Shown here: one piece after another, positions 1 to 10,608 of the stretch
Layout of the letters: each line of letters opens with the position of its first letter
How positions within the stretch are numbered: position 1 is the stretch's first letter
Origin: Elephas maximus indicus
Lineage: Eukaryota; Chordata; Mammalia; Proboscidea; Elephantidae
DNA: 64,000 bases
Reading direction: 5' to 3'
NCBI RefSeq assembly: GCF_024166365.1
Contig: NC_064820.1
Coordinates: 136,172,001 to 136,236,000, forward strand
Notes under the pieces: generated by a model
What the model was told of the DNA's origin: nothing
Databases searched by the model: none
The model's input: the letters and a program-made list of their open reading frames with translations, nothing else
Made by a program: the position numbers and the translations under genes

Positions 1-27
1 AAAGATGGGGGAGGGGGGGAGTTAAAC

Positions 28-80
28 AAACCCTGCAGGTGTTTCTGATTTGAGCTAAATTTGAGAACCACTGGATGATC
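28..80 (+). mobile_element. MER5-type hAT remnant (3' end)
   Basis: The stretch ending in ttgagaaccactgg resembles the terminal part of MER5A/B, a short non-autonomous hAT (Charlie) element common to placental mammals. Only the 3' end lies in the window, so the rest would lie to the left. Identification is by eye. Confidence 0.45.
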
Positions 81-1635
81 TCTAAGGCCCTCTTCAACTT
101 AAACATTCTACTGTCATTTGGAAAAGCTTAAATGCCACAAGATCTTGATTATATATTTCTTTTTAGTTGAAACAGAATCATTATGCACTTTACACACTTA
201 ACTGGCATTGTTTTCATTCTCAAGTAGTGCCTTTGCTTATTTAAAAATATTTTCTTATATTATTAGAAATTTCAATTGAATTTTTAAAAAAAAACTCAAA
301 ACAGATACTCAAGTCTGATACAAAGGGAACAATTGATTTGATGACACAAGTCAGACAAAGAAACTCTGAGCTTACTACCTATTTAGAGATGAGATTTTAA
401 TCTGACATAATAGATTTTTTTTTTCCTTTTGTAATTAACAAACCACACATTTTTAGTGCCAGAATGACTGGCTAGGGTCATTTTTCTTATCATGGTTCCC
501 AGTGAATGCTAAGTCTGTTTCTCTCATCTAGTAAGAAGATCTGAATAAAGCAGACAATGTAAACTTTAATTCAGGTTAATCAGAGATCAGAATGCCGTGA
601 TTGCATGCTGAATTGTGAATCATTACACAGCTGATAGGATTCGGTAAAGAAACATGAAGGCACTAGCTTCCCGTCTGGTTTGAGCAGGATGAAAGAATTT
701 GGCTTCATTTGAAATTCTGTCAAGAACAACACAGACAAGCACTATTTTTACCCCCTCCTTTTATCTTAAGAAAATTCATACTGTAAAAACCAAAAAGTCT
801 GCATTTTAAAAGGAGAGAAGAAGTGGGCACATAACCCAGTAGCTCAGTTTTCATTATGCGAAGTTGGTAAGATTGTTTTTATTTTGGGGGCCAGGGATCA
901 AAGCACCCACCAACGGAGCTTAAAGGGGCATTGTTTTTCTGGAGTCTAACAGTGAAGTATTTGCTATATGTAATAAAATAGTAGTGAAGTATTTGCTATG
1001 TGTAATAAAATAGTAGTGGAAAGATTGTGCATTTGCATACTTTAGGCATAATTTACTTTAACCATTTCATTTTGGTCATCTCGCACAGTGCTGTTAGTCA
1101 CTGGCCAAACCTCTATTATCTAAAGCACTAGATAAATGCTACAGGACTCTTGTTTTTTTCTCCTAAAGGTGTTTATTCCCTCGGCCTTTTGAGCCTTGGT
1201 GAACAGAACAATTCCACCAGCATTTCTGTCCAGATTTTCAAAGCAAGAGCTCCATTTTCACGAGAGCAAACTGGCTTTTTGCCTCTTACTTTGCAGAAAA
1301 CAATTTATTGGCTTTAAGCATGAATCAAAGGAACTTTAAAAGTAGGAGGCTGTGAAAAGGGAAGGTCCTTGAAAATCTGGCCTGAATGTATTGCTGATCG
1401 CTATAAAGCAATAGGATTTTGAATTCTTTACGATACTCATCTCTCTAACCATTCTACTTCCCCAAAGGAAACATGTGCTTGGTTATATGGTGGCAGATTG
1501 GGCTAAGGATGAGGTGTGTGGTAGGGGAAAGGATGTGAGAATGAGACAAGCTGGTTAGTAGGAGATAAGGTGGTGAAATAGGCTCTGCGGAGAATATGCT
1601 CAAAGAGGCATCCAGCCAAAAGAATGCCCCAAGCA
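81..1635. other. Unassigned non-coding sequence
   Basis: AT-rich sequence with stops in all frames and no interspersed repeat I can name. The one internal structure is a 32-bp tandem duplication at 951-1014, listed separately. Confidence 0.5.
951..1014. repeat. Two-copy 32-bp tandem duplication
   Basis: Units 951-982 and 983-1014 both begin agtgaagtatttgctat and differ by one base (tatatg versus tatgtg). A further partial unit (agtg) follows. The near identity implies a recent slippage-type duplication. No coding or regulatory meaning is visible. Confidence 0.9.
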
Positions 1636-1855
1636 GATGAAAGAGAAATAGGAGAGAGAAGGGAGGCATGATACAGGGAGAAGGGGCAGAGGAGGAAGAA
1701 ATGGAGGAAAGGAGGAAGAAAACAAGGTGCAGAACAGAGAAGAGAAAAGGATCAAAGGGAATGAGAGAGAGGAGATGGGAACTGAGGAAGAGCCAAAATG
1801 GGGAGAAGGCAGATATGGGGAGATGGAAAGAGGGAGAGTGGTGGGATGGGGGTGT
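1636..1855 (+). repeat. Purine-rich (GA/GGA) low-complexity tract
   Basis: About 220 bp are overwhelmingly A and G on the plus strand (agagagaagg, ggaggaagaaatggagg and similar). This composition produces long spurious open frames on both strands in the region. Such asymmetric tracts can adopt non-B structures, but nothing here shows a function. Confidence 0.8.
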
Positions 1856-2134
1856 TTTTATCTGAGAAGCGTTCTCACAGGTGTGGTCCTGGAGGTTTTG
1901 TTTAATGAGATTATGATAATTGCACAGGAGGCGGCCTACAGAAGCTTCTCCCTGGCACATACCTGGCAGATGCATCACTGGCATGGATGAGATTAACTGA
2001 GAGCCTGGGGCTATTCTCCTGAGATACGCTGTTTTCCTAAAGCAGGAAAAGCCACAAACTGAAATTTCTCTGCTGTAGTCATTTTTTTTTTTTTTTTTTA
2101 AGTACAGTCAGGAGGATTCTGCTCCAGGACTGTC
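1856..2134. other. Unassigned sequence with an 18-nt T run
   Basis: No recognisable gene or repeat apart from the T homopolymer at about 2083-2100. That run lies about 35 bp outside the left target-site duplication of the neighbouring RTE insertion, so it is not the RTE tail. Confidence 0.4.
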
Positions 2135-2912
2135 ACATCCTAACTGTTGTTTTAGTTAGGTGCCTTCGAGTCAGCTCTGCCTCATAGTGACCCTCTGTAC
2201 AACAAAATGAAACACTGCCTAACTTCTGTGCCATCCTCACGATTGTTGCTATGCTTGAGCCCATCACGGCAGCCACGATGTCAATCCATCTCATTGAAGG
2301 TCTTCCTCTTTTTCGCTGACCTTCTACTTTACTAAGCATAATGGCCTTCTCCAGGGACCGGTCCCTCCTGATAACATGTCCAAAGTATGTCAGACAAACT
2401 TTCACCATCCTCATCCCTAAGGAGAATTCTGGCTATACTCCTTTCAAGGCAGATGACACGAACTTGCTTGCTGAAAGTGAAGAGGACTTGAAGCACTTAC
2501 TAATGAAGAGCAAAGACTATACACTTCAGTATGGATTACATCTCAACATAAAGAAAACAAAAATTGTCACAACAGGACCAATAAACAATATCATGATGAA
2601 GAGAGAAAATACTGAAGTTGTCAAGGATTTCATCTTACTTGGATTCATAATCAATGCCCGTGGAAGCAGGAGTCAAGAAGTCAAATGACAGCTTGCATTG
2701 GACAAATCCGGTGCAAAAAAACCTCTTTAAAGTGTTACAAAGCAAAGATGTCACCTTCAGAACTAGGGTGCACCTGACCCAAGCCATGATATTTTTAATC
2801 ACCGTTGTGAAAGCTGGGCAAAGAATAAGGAAGACTGAAGAAGAATTGATGCCTTTCAATTATGGTGTTGACGAAGAATATTGAATATACCATGGACTGC
2901 AACATCCTAATT
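2135..2912 (-). mobile_element. RTE (BovB-like) LINE insertion, 5'-truncated and internally inverted
   Basis: Two RTE fragments lie head to head between matching 11-bp target-site duplications, acatcctaact (2135-2145) and acatcctaatt (2902-2912). The left part (2146 to about 2443) is antisense and encodes the end of the RTE ORF; reading leftward it shows YFGHVIRRD, then GRPSMRWID, then the 3' tail. The right part (about 2446-2901) is sense on the plus strand and encodes the end of the RT domain (ADDTNLLAESEED at its start, the LNIKKTKI block near 2545-2570, LLGFIIN at 2635-2655). The sense piece ends just upstream in the RTE of where the antisense piece begins, with about 30 nt lost. This is the arrangement left by twin priming during target-primed reverse transcription. 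Both parts carry disruptions, so the copy is dead. Confidence 0.85.
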
Positions 2913-4337
2913 ACCTTAGAAAAATGCCTCAGCCTCTATATAATTATGTTTCCCATCACCCTTCCTATAATGGATTTAGGCCTGTGCAGAATGTGCTAAT
3001 ACACATAAGGGCTTTCCCTTGTTTAGGATTTACATGAGTCCCCCTGTTGTAACATGGAGATGTCTGTCAGTCTTCCTCACGGCTTCATGTTTTCCATACA
3101 AAAATTGTAAACTGTATTTTTTCAATATTTGTTTTTAGGACATAGGTTTAGTGGGAAATATTAGGACAGAAGTCCACATATTTTCTTGGCTTTATCTGTG
3201 GTGTAATAAAATTGAATTTATTTTTGTCCAACTCTACCATGAAGTTTATATCATGTATTTATTAATCTCTTTGTTATGTGAAGGGGTAAGTTTGCTGAAG
3301 GCAATGGGGTTTATAGTAGAGGACCATACCATATTTCTCTTCCTAGCTATTTCGTACCTGTTTACCACAAGAAAAAGTAATGAGCTGAGTATCACCTGAT
3401 GTAACAAGGATGACATATTCTATAAATAAAAATATCCCTTATTGCTTTTTCATAGTTTTTTTTTTCTTTTCAGCTTATGAACTAGCTTAACATCCTTGAT
3501 GACTTGTTACTTATAATATTCCATTATATTTTCATTTGTTTTCAGGGAGTTCCCCTGAAGTCCTAGAAAATAAATGACTCCCAATAAAACACCAGTTAAA
3601 CACATTCTGAAAAGCCTTTGATTTTTGTTAGAAGGAACTCGAACACAGGCAATTTGGAATGGATTCAACACAAGTGTGAATCATCAGTGTGTAATCCTTG
3701 AGAATACATTGAAAGAAAAGTCTTTGCAGAAGAGAAAGTACCTTAAGATAATCTTGTAGCATTTGGCTCACACCTGGAAAAGTAAATTTTCTATTTTAGC
3801 CCTGTAATAATTTTAGAAATCTAATGTGAATTGTCCTTGGATTTTCCGTTTTCTTATTCTGGACTCTATTTCCAAGACCAAATATAGTTTGACTGTTTTA
3901 ACCTTTTTATGCACAGGTTAATACCAAAAGTAAAAAGTTGTTTGAAGTATTAATCAGATTACACCATGGCATTGTCTCTCATATAATAGCCAGAGTTAGC
4001 TGTGTGACTATCCAAGTCTTTGTGTTGTGATGTTGAGCAAGTTTGTAATCTTGACTATAGTTAGGCTATACAGTCTGTAGCCTAAGAGCGTGAACACACC
4101 TATCCCCAACATTTGTATGTACAACAATAATATGCACAGGAGTAACATATTTGATGCTTTCTGAATAGTGGAAAACGTTACTAAGGGTCAGCACAGTATG
4201 GACTTTGTTTGTCTTATTTTATATTGTCATGATTTCTGAACATGATTCTAATTCATTGCTTCATTACATCAATTAAGGTACATAGGAAGGCATTCAACAG
4301 GCTTTTTTTTTTTTGCACTGCTTTTTGATTCATCAAG
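2913..4337. other. Unassigned AT-rich sequence
   Basis: No open frame above background, no tRNA-like fold and no repeat family I recognise. A short T run lies at 4303-4312 just before the next SINE. Confidence 0.5.
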
Positions 4338-4535
4338 AAGCCCTGGTGGAGCAGTGGTTAAGCACTTGGCTGTTAACTGAAAGGTCGGCAATTCAAACCT
4401 ACCAGATGCTCCGCTGGAAAAAGATGTGGCAATCTGCTTCCATAAAGATTACAGCCTTAGAAACCTTGTGGGGAAGTTTTACGCTGTCCTACAGGGTCGC
4501 TATGAGTTAGAATTGACTTGATGGCAGGATTTTTT
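4338..4535 (+). mobile_element. AfroSINE, long form
   Basis: tRNA-derived SINE starting at agccctggtggagcagtgg, where the head resembles the tRNA A box. The B-box-like ggcaattcaaacctacc follows. The middle segment (gatgtggcaatctgcttcc) that defines the roughly 200-bp long form is present. The 3' end (gggtcgctatgagttagaa) resembles the RTE 3' end. The copy is diverged and no clear target-site duplication is visible. Confidence 0.9.
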
Positions 4536-5261
4536 GGGTTCGATCCATGAATTCTTAAATTATGCGCCTATAATAATTTTGCTGAAAGGTGAGAAACATC
4601 TAGACAGCAGCTAATTTTTTCCAGATGATGTCAAACAAGGAACTTGTATATCTAATTTTCCCTTTATCTTTATTGATGGAGCCCCTGCTTTTCATCTCTC
4701 CTTCCTAAACTCCCTGCTTATGTATGTCCTACTCACTCAGCTCTCTCATGTAGGCTTGCTCATGTGAAGCCATAAACAGGTCTACACATGTATGTTGTGT
4801 ACACACACATAACTAAATGTTTTGCAACTAGCTTCACATACTGTCTTCTTTTTTGGTAAATTTTATCCTGATATTTTTGGCCCTTATTTTACCACAACTA
4901 GTCTAGGCCAGTTGTGAAGGAGGCTGAGATTGGGCTCAGTATTCCCCATTCTTTCTTCATCATTTCTCCCATCTCTCCCTCCTCTCACTTCATCAGTGTT
5001 CTCATGGTGTACCTCCAGGCTACCTCTTCCCAGAACCACTCTTGGCCTGCCCAGCTTTGTTGTCTGTACACATGCAAATACCCTGGGAAACATCACATAT
5101 TTCTGAATCTTCCCTAGTCATACAGTGCATCAAAATACATCTATTTTGTGTCAGAGGATCTTGATCTTTGATAAATGACAAGAGAAGTAATGAATTCATC
5201 ATAAAAACACTTCTACTAATTTGCAAGTCAGGTAATTTGCTCACCTTTGCAGACAGTATGT
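4536..5261. other. Unassigned sequence
   Basis: No repeat or gene recognised. It contains only a short imperfect CA run near 4800-4812. Confidence 0.45.
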
Positions 5262-5405
5262 TTTTCCCCAGCTGTGCACCTCTTTCTTATCTTCCAGGAC
5301 TCTGCTCACATGTTACCTCCTCAGAAAGTCCTTCCTTTACCTCTCTCCTTTACTTATTCTCTATTCCATCACTGTTTATTTTTTCTCACAGCATTTAAAT
5401 TTTTT
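5262..5405 (+). mobile_element. L2 (LINE2) 3' fragment
   Basis: Blocks such as actctgctcacatgttacc, tcctcagaaagtccttcc and the following region ending ttctcacagcattt match the order of the conserved 3' region of ancient mammalian LINE2, in sense orientation. The right end is cut by the young L1 insertion at 5406. Identification is by eye. Confidence 0.65.
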
Positions 5406-7398
5406 TAAAATAATTTTTGTTGTGCTTTAAGTGAAAGTTTACAAATCAAGTCAGTATCTCACATATAAACTTATACACACCTTACTACATACTCCCATTT
5501 ACTCTCCCCCTAATGAGTCAGCCTGCTCCCTCCTTCCAGTCTCTCCTTTCGTGGCCGTTTTGCCAGTTTCTAACCCTCTCTACCCTCCCATCTCCCCTCC
5601 AGACAGGAGATGTCAACACAGTCTCAAGTGTCCACCTGATACAAGTAGCTCACTCCTCACCAGCATCTCTGTCCAACCCGTTGTCCGGTCCAATCCATGT
5701 CTGATGAGTTGTCTTCGGGAATGGTTGCTGTCCTGGGCCAACAGAAGGTTTGGGGACCATAACCGTCGGGATTCTTCTAGTCTCAGTCAGACCATTAAGT
5801 CTGGTCTTTTTATGAGAATTTGGGGTCTGCATCCCACTGTTCTTCTGCTCCCTCAGGGGTTCTCTGTTGTGCTCCCTGTCAGGGCAGTCATCGGTTGTGG
5901 CCGGGCACCATCTAGTTCTTCTGGTCTCAGGATGATGTAAGTCTCTAGTTCATGTGGCCCTTTCTGTCTCTTGAGCTCATAATTATCTTGTGACCTTGGT
6001 GCTCTTCATTCTCCTTTGATCCAGGTGGGTTGAGACCAGTGGATGCATCTTAGATGGCCACTTGTTAGCATTTGAAGACCCCAGACACCACACTTCCAAG
6101 TGGGATGCAGAATGTATTCTTAATAGAATTTATTTTGCCAATTGACTTAGATGTCCCCTGAAGCCAAAGTCCCCAAGCCCCCTCCCTTGCTCTGCTGACC
6201 TTCGAAGCATTCAGTTTATTCAGGACACTACTTTGCTTTTGGTCCAGTCCAGTTGAGCTGACCTTCCCTGTATTGAGAGTTGTCCTTCCCTTCACCTAAA
6301 ATAGTCCTTATCTACTATCTACTCAGTAAATAACCCTCTCCCACCCTCCCTCCCTCCCCCATCTCATAATCACAAAAGAATGTGTTCTCAGTTTAAACTA
6401 TTTCTAAAGATCTTATAATAGTGGTCTTATGCAATATTTGTCCTTTTGCATCTGACTAATTTCACTCAGCATAATGCCTTCCAGTTTCCTCCACGTTATG
6501 AAATGTTTCACAGATTCGTCACTGTTCTTTATCAATGCGTAGTATTCCATTGTGCGAATGGAATTCATCTATTGATGGACACCTTGGTTGCTTCCAGCTT
6601 TTTGCTATTGTAAACAGTGCTGCAATAAACATGGGTGTGCATATATCTGTTCGTGTAAAGGCTCTTATTTCTCTAGGATGTATTCCGAGGAGTGGGATTT
6701 CTGGGTTGCATGGTAGTTCTATTTCTAAATGTTTGAGTTAACGCCAGATAGATTTCCAAAGTGGTTGTACCATTTTACATTCCCACCAGCAGTGTATAAG
6801 AGTTCCAATCTCTCCGCAGCCTCTCCAACATTTATTATTTTGTGTTTTTTGGATTAATGCCAGCCTTGTTGGAGTGAGATGGAATCTCATTATAGTTTTA
6901 ATTTGCATTTCTCTAACGGCTAATGATCGAGAGCATTTTCTCATGTATCTGTTTCTCATGTATCTGTTAGCTGCCTGAATATCTTCTTTAGCAAAGTGCA
7001 TGTTCATATCCTTTGCCCAATTTTTAATTGGGTTGTTTGTCTTTTTGTGGTTGAGTTTTAACAGAATCACATAGATTTTAGAGATGAGGCACTGGTAGGA
7101 GATGTCATAGCTGAAAATTTTTTCCCAATCTGTAGGTGGTCTTTTTACTCTTTTGGTGAAGTCTTCAGATAAGCATAGGTGTTTGATTTTTAGGAGCTCC
7201 CAGTTATCTGGTTTCTCTTTGTCATTTTTAGTAATGTTTTGTATTCTGTTTATGCCTTGTATTAGGGCTTCTAACGTTGTCCCTATTTTTTCTTCTTCCA
7301 TGATCTTTATCTTTTTAGTTTTTATGTTTAGGTCTTTGATGCACTTGGAGTTAGTTTTTGTGCATGGTGTGAGGTATGGGTCCTGTTTCATTTTTTTG
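5406..7398 (-). mobile_element. Young-type L1, 5'-truncated copy
   Basis: Antisense L1 comprising the roughly 1-kb 3'UTR (about 5406-6400) and the C-terminal third of ORF2. It is collinear with the full-length copy at 20521-27325 and ends where that copy reads about 22516. It is flanked by a 16-bp duplication, agcatttaaatttttt, at 5390-5405 and 7399-7414, showing normal target-primed insertion with 5' truncation. A pyrimidine tract at about 6332-6361 corresponds to the G-rich sense-strand tract in the 3'UTR. An in-frame duplication of about 15 bp near 6940-6969 repeats an RYMR block in ORF2. Confidence 0.93.
6738..7398 (-). pseudogene. L1 ORF2 C-terminal fragment (RNase-less reverse transcriptase tail)
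   Basis: Decays from the region after the RT domain into the cysteine-rich C terminus. Recognisable blocks are [43 protein letters not shown] and the zinc-knuckle-like [18 protein letters not shown] near the end. The frame stops at 6738, after WKSIWR, whereas the fuller copy continues for about 80 more residues. An in-frame duplication gives [10 protein letters not shown]. Endonuclease and the RT catalytic core are absent because the element is 5'-truncated, so no activity is expected. Confidence 0.9.
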
Positions 7399-7414
7399 AG
7401 CATTTAAATTTTTT

Positions 7415-8930
7415 ATTGCAGCATTTTATGTTTCTAGAAAAGTGCATAAATCATAACTATATAACTTGATAGGTTTCTATACAGAGAACATACCTGTGTT
7501 CCCTCCCGGTATATTCAGATGTAGAACGTTGCCAGCATCCCAAAGGCCTACCCTGGTCCCTACTTTGAGTCATTACTCTGCTTCCACACCAAAGATAGCC
7601 ACAATCCTGACATCTGCACCATAGATTAGTTTGCATATTTTTGAACCTTTTGAGGTGGAATACGCTTTTTAGGTTTGGCTTCTTTAACAGAATATAATGC
7701 TTATGAATTTCATCCACTTTGTTTCACGTAGACATAGCTCATTTACTGTCATTGCTATTATTCAATTGTATAAATATATCATAATATATTTCTCCATTTT
7801 ACTATAAATCTATAATCTGGGACTATTATGCATAATACTGCTATGAACATGTTTGTCCATGTCTTCTGATGCACATGTGAATGGATTTCTATTGGGTATA
7901 TATCTAAGAGTGAAATTTATAAGGATACAGAATAAGAATTTTTCCAGTTTAATATATACTACAAACAACTTTTCCAGAATAAGTTTACCAGTTTACCTCC
8001 TTAGGGTATGAGAGTTCCACATCCTCACCAATACTTGGTGTGAATAATCTTTTACAATTTTTAGCCATTCTAATGAATGTGTTGTTATATCCTACTGAAG
8101 TTTTGATTTTCATTACCCTAATGACTAATAAGCTTTAGCACAGTTTCATATTTTTTTTGCCAGTCGAATATTCTTTTATGAGTGCCTGCTCAAATTTCTT
8201 GTCTTTTTTAATTGTGTAATCTGCCTTTTCCTTACTGATTCATAGGAGTTCTTTATATATTCTGGATATGAATCTTTGCAAGGTGCATGTTTTGCAAACA
8301 TTTTTTTCTCACAACTTGGCTTAACTTCTTGCTGTGTTAATGATGTCTTTTGATGTTTTCTGTGTTAATGATGTCTTTTGATAAATAGAACTTCTTAATT
8401 TTGATGTAGTCCAATTCATCAATCTTTTCCTTTATGATTAATGCTTCTGTGCTCTGTTTTAAAAGTATCTTTCATCCCTCAAGGTCAGGAAGGTTTGTTT
8501 CCAAGCTGTCTTCTAGAAGCATGGATGCTTTACCTTTTGCATTTAGAACTACAATCCATCTGGGATTGATTTTTTAGTATGATGTGTGGTAAGAATAAAA
8601 TTTCACTTATTTACATATATGGATATCCAATTGACCCATCACCATTTATTAGAAAGACTGACTTTTTCTCACTTCTGGGCAGGGCCATTTTTTTTGTCAT
8701 AAATCAAATGTCCATTTAGGTGTAGACGTGTTGCTGGGTTCTCTGTTCTGTTCCCTTGATTTGTTTCTCCTTTCTTGAATACCATGTTGTTTTAATAATT
8801 GTAGATTTATAATATGTCTTCATATCCACTAGTATAAATCCTTCAACTTTGTTCTTCTAAAGACTGACTTGGCTGTTTCACACCTTGCTGGTTTTTCTTT
8901 TATTGATATTTCCAAACAGAACATGAGCAT
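7415..8930 (-). mobile_element. Older L1 (L1M-type) 3' region, antisense
   Basis: The plus strand shows landmarks of an older L1 3' end read backwards: ctctgcttccacaccaaagatagccac, the block describing gctatgaacatgtttgtcc, and the ORF2 stretch around gaatctttgcaaggtgcatg and tccatctgggattga. It is much more diverged than the young L1 copies. A 28-bp tandem duplication (gtgttaatgatgtcttttg) lies at 8333-8383. The left boundary coincides with the target duplication of the younger L1. Confidence 0.75.
8333..8383. repeat. 28-bp tandem duplication inside old L1
   Basis: tgtgttaatgatgtcttttg occurs at 8333 and again at 8361. This is a local slippage duplication within decayed L1 sequence, with no functional sign. 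Confidence 0.85.
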
Positions 8931-9195
8931 TATAATAAAGAAAAAATAAATACCAATACTTCTCATGAACACAGATTAAAAAATCTAAAATATTTTGTAT
9001 GAGAGATTGGCTCAATTTATAAACCTTCACTTAAAGCACCATAAATATTTAAAAAAAAAAAACTGAAATAAAATTTAGCAAACCACTATATCCAGCAGAC
9101 TTCTACTTAAAAATACGCTCTCCGAAGCAGGACGGACTGCTGCTCACAAGCATGGGCAAGCTGTCAGGTGTGTCTGTGCCTCTTTTCTGTATTTT
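8931..9195 (+). other. Possible sense L1 fragment, otherwise unassigned
   Basis: Blocks such as caatacttctcatgaacac and tttagcaaaccactatatcc are reminiscent of L1 ORF2 in sense orientation, but divergence is high and I cannot fix boundaries. An A run lies at about 9051-9062. Confidence 0.25.
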
Positions 9196-9303
9196 GTAAT
9201 CTTCATTCATTATTGTTTTGTGAGATTCAAATGAGATAATGAATGTTAAGCACTTGGAAGAGTGGCACACAGTAAGCTAATAAAAGTTGGATATTATTGT
9301 TAT
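9196..9303 (+). mobile_element. MIR SINE, 3' half
   Basis: The order gattcaaatgagataatgaatg, taagcacttgg, then ggcacacagtaagc is that of the CORE and 3' region of ancient mammalian MIR in sense orientation. Confidence 0.65.
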
Positions 9304-9928
9304 GCCTCTATCATAGCACCCTTTCATTTGTCTCCTACTGTAGTTCATGATTTGCCTGTATATCTTCTTTGGAAAATTATAAGCTCCATAGTAGTACCGA
9401 CCTTGGCCTAGGCAAGAGAGGCCCATGCCTCAGGACCCATACTTTAGTGAGCACTGTCTATCACAGACACCAAAACGGTAACTTTATGTAAAAACGCATG
9501 GGTACATAGTCACTTGAGATTCAGCCCTGAACACTGACACAATGCAGCTGTCACCCTAAAACAACAGCTTTGTGATTATGTTTTTCTGCTAAAGTAAAGG
9601 TAAGATTTGAGGGGAAAAGGTGCTTAGGGAAGAGAAAAGACAAAGTTACTGTCAAATCCTTCCTTTTATGCAACACAAATACAAAATATTTTTGCATAAC
9701 AAAGAAGAATATCTCTGTAGTGCCAAGATCTCTTTTCATGCTTTGGGTTCTAATTTGTGGCTCTGGAGGTATATTTACAAGAGTTGCTCGTGGTGGCTGA
9801 GGAACATTCTGCAATATTAAACAATCTATATATATGTAAGTCTAGGATAACATAAGAAGCATAACATGTGGGTCTAGGCTAACATAAGGAGCATAACATA
9901 ATCAACAATCTGATAATGTAATAAATTC
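9304..9928. other. Unassigned sequence with a 32-bp tandem duplication
   Basis: No gene seen. At 9840-9871 and 9872-9901 a 32-bp unit (gtctagg..aacataag..gcataacat) is repeated with a few mismatches, immediately upstream of an AfroSINE. Confidence 0.5.
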
Positions 9929-10128
9929 AACCTGGTGGTGCAATGGTTAAGCACTCGGCTGCTAACCAGAAGGTCAGCAGTTTAAACCCACCAGCTGCTC
10001 AATGAGAGAAAAGACATGGCGATCTTCTCCTGTAAAGCTTTCAGCCTAGGAAACCATATGGGGCAGTTCTACTCTGTCCTAAAGGGTCACTATGAGTCGG
10101 AATAAACTGGATGGCACACAACAGCAAT
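9929..10128 (+). mobile_element. AfroSINE, long form
   Basis: The head cctggtggtgcaatggttaa, a B-box-like region, the middle aagacatggcgatcttctcc, and the tail tatgagtcggaataaactgg followed by an ACA-rich end are all present in order. The tRNA-like head keeps the normal spacing. Confidence 0.92.
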
Positions 10129-10379
10129 AGGAGTAACATGCATGAAGTCAGTTACTAATTCTTTACATTGGCAGTGAAAGGGATACTCAGTGCTAGAATT
10201 GCACGGTTTTATTTTTATAAAAAATATTTAATAATTAAGTTTTCAATATGTAAACATTTTCAGCTTTACTTAAGTAATTTTGATTTTCAAAGTTAGCTTG
10301 TAGCTTTTAAGTATTTAGACATATGGTATGTGGGCTTCCATTTGTCCTCTTGCCAGGACCTGGTGAATTTAAGAGATGG

Positions 10380-10490
10380 ACCTCTTCTTGAGATCTAGGA
10401 CCGTATCTCATTCACCTCGCTAACCGTACAAATGCCAAGCACAAAACTCCGCACACAGTAGGTGCCCTCCAAAATGTTTAACTGAAAAAC
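10380..10490 (+). mobile_element. L2 3' terminal fragment
   Basis: The succession tctcattcacctcgctaac, then caaactccgcacacagtagg, then tgccctcc matches the conserved L2 3' end (the familiar 'cacatagtaggtgctcaat' block). Sense orientation, diverged. Confidence 0.5.
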
Positions 10491-10551
10491 ATATCCTTGT
10501 TCAGTGAACAAGTGGTAGGATTCTCAGATATCTTAGAGCTGGTAGGCTTTT

Positions 10552-10608
10552 GACACACGGGGTTGCCATGAGTAGGAGTTGACTCATGGGCAACTAGTTG
10601 GTTAAGCT
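10552..10608 (+). mobile_element. AfroSINE 3' tail fragment
   Basis: Only the last 50-60 bp remain (gggttgccatgagtaggag, actcatgggcaactagttgg). This is the RTE-like tail of an AfroSINE without head or body. Confidence 0.65.

Noticed and set aside
1454..1990. Long frames on both strands (176 and 87 codons)
   Set aside because: They run through a purine/pyrimidine low-complexity tract; composition alone explains the lack of stops, and the peptides are repetitive Ser/Leu/Phe or Glu/Arg/Gly.
5431..5940. 169-codon plus-strand frame
   Set aside because: It is antisense to an L1 3'UTR; the equivalent frame appears in the other L1 copy at 20624-21055, as expected for a repeat.
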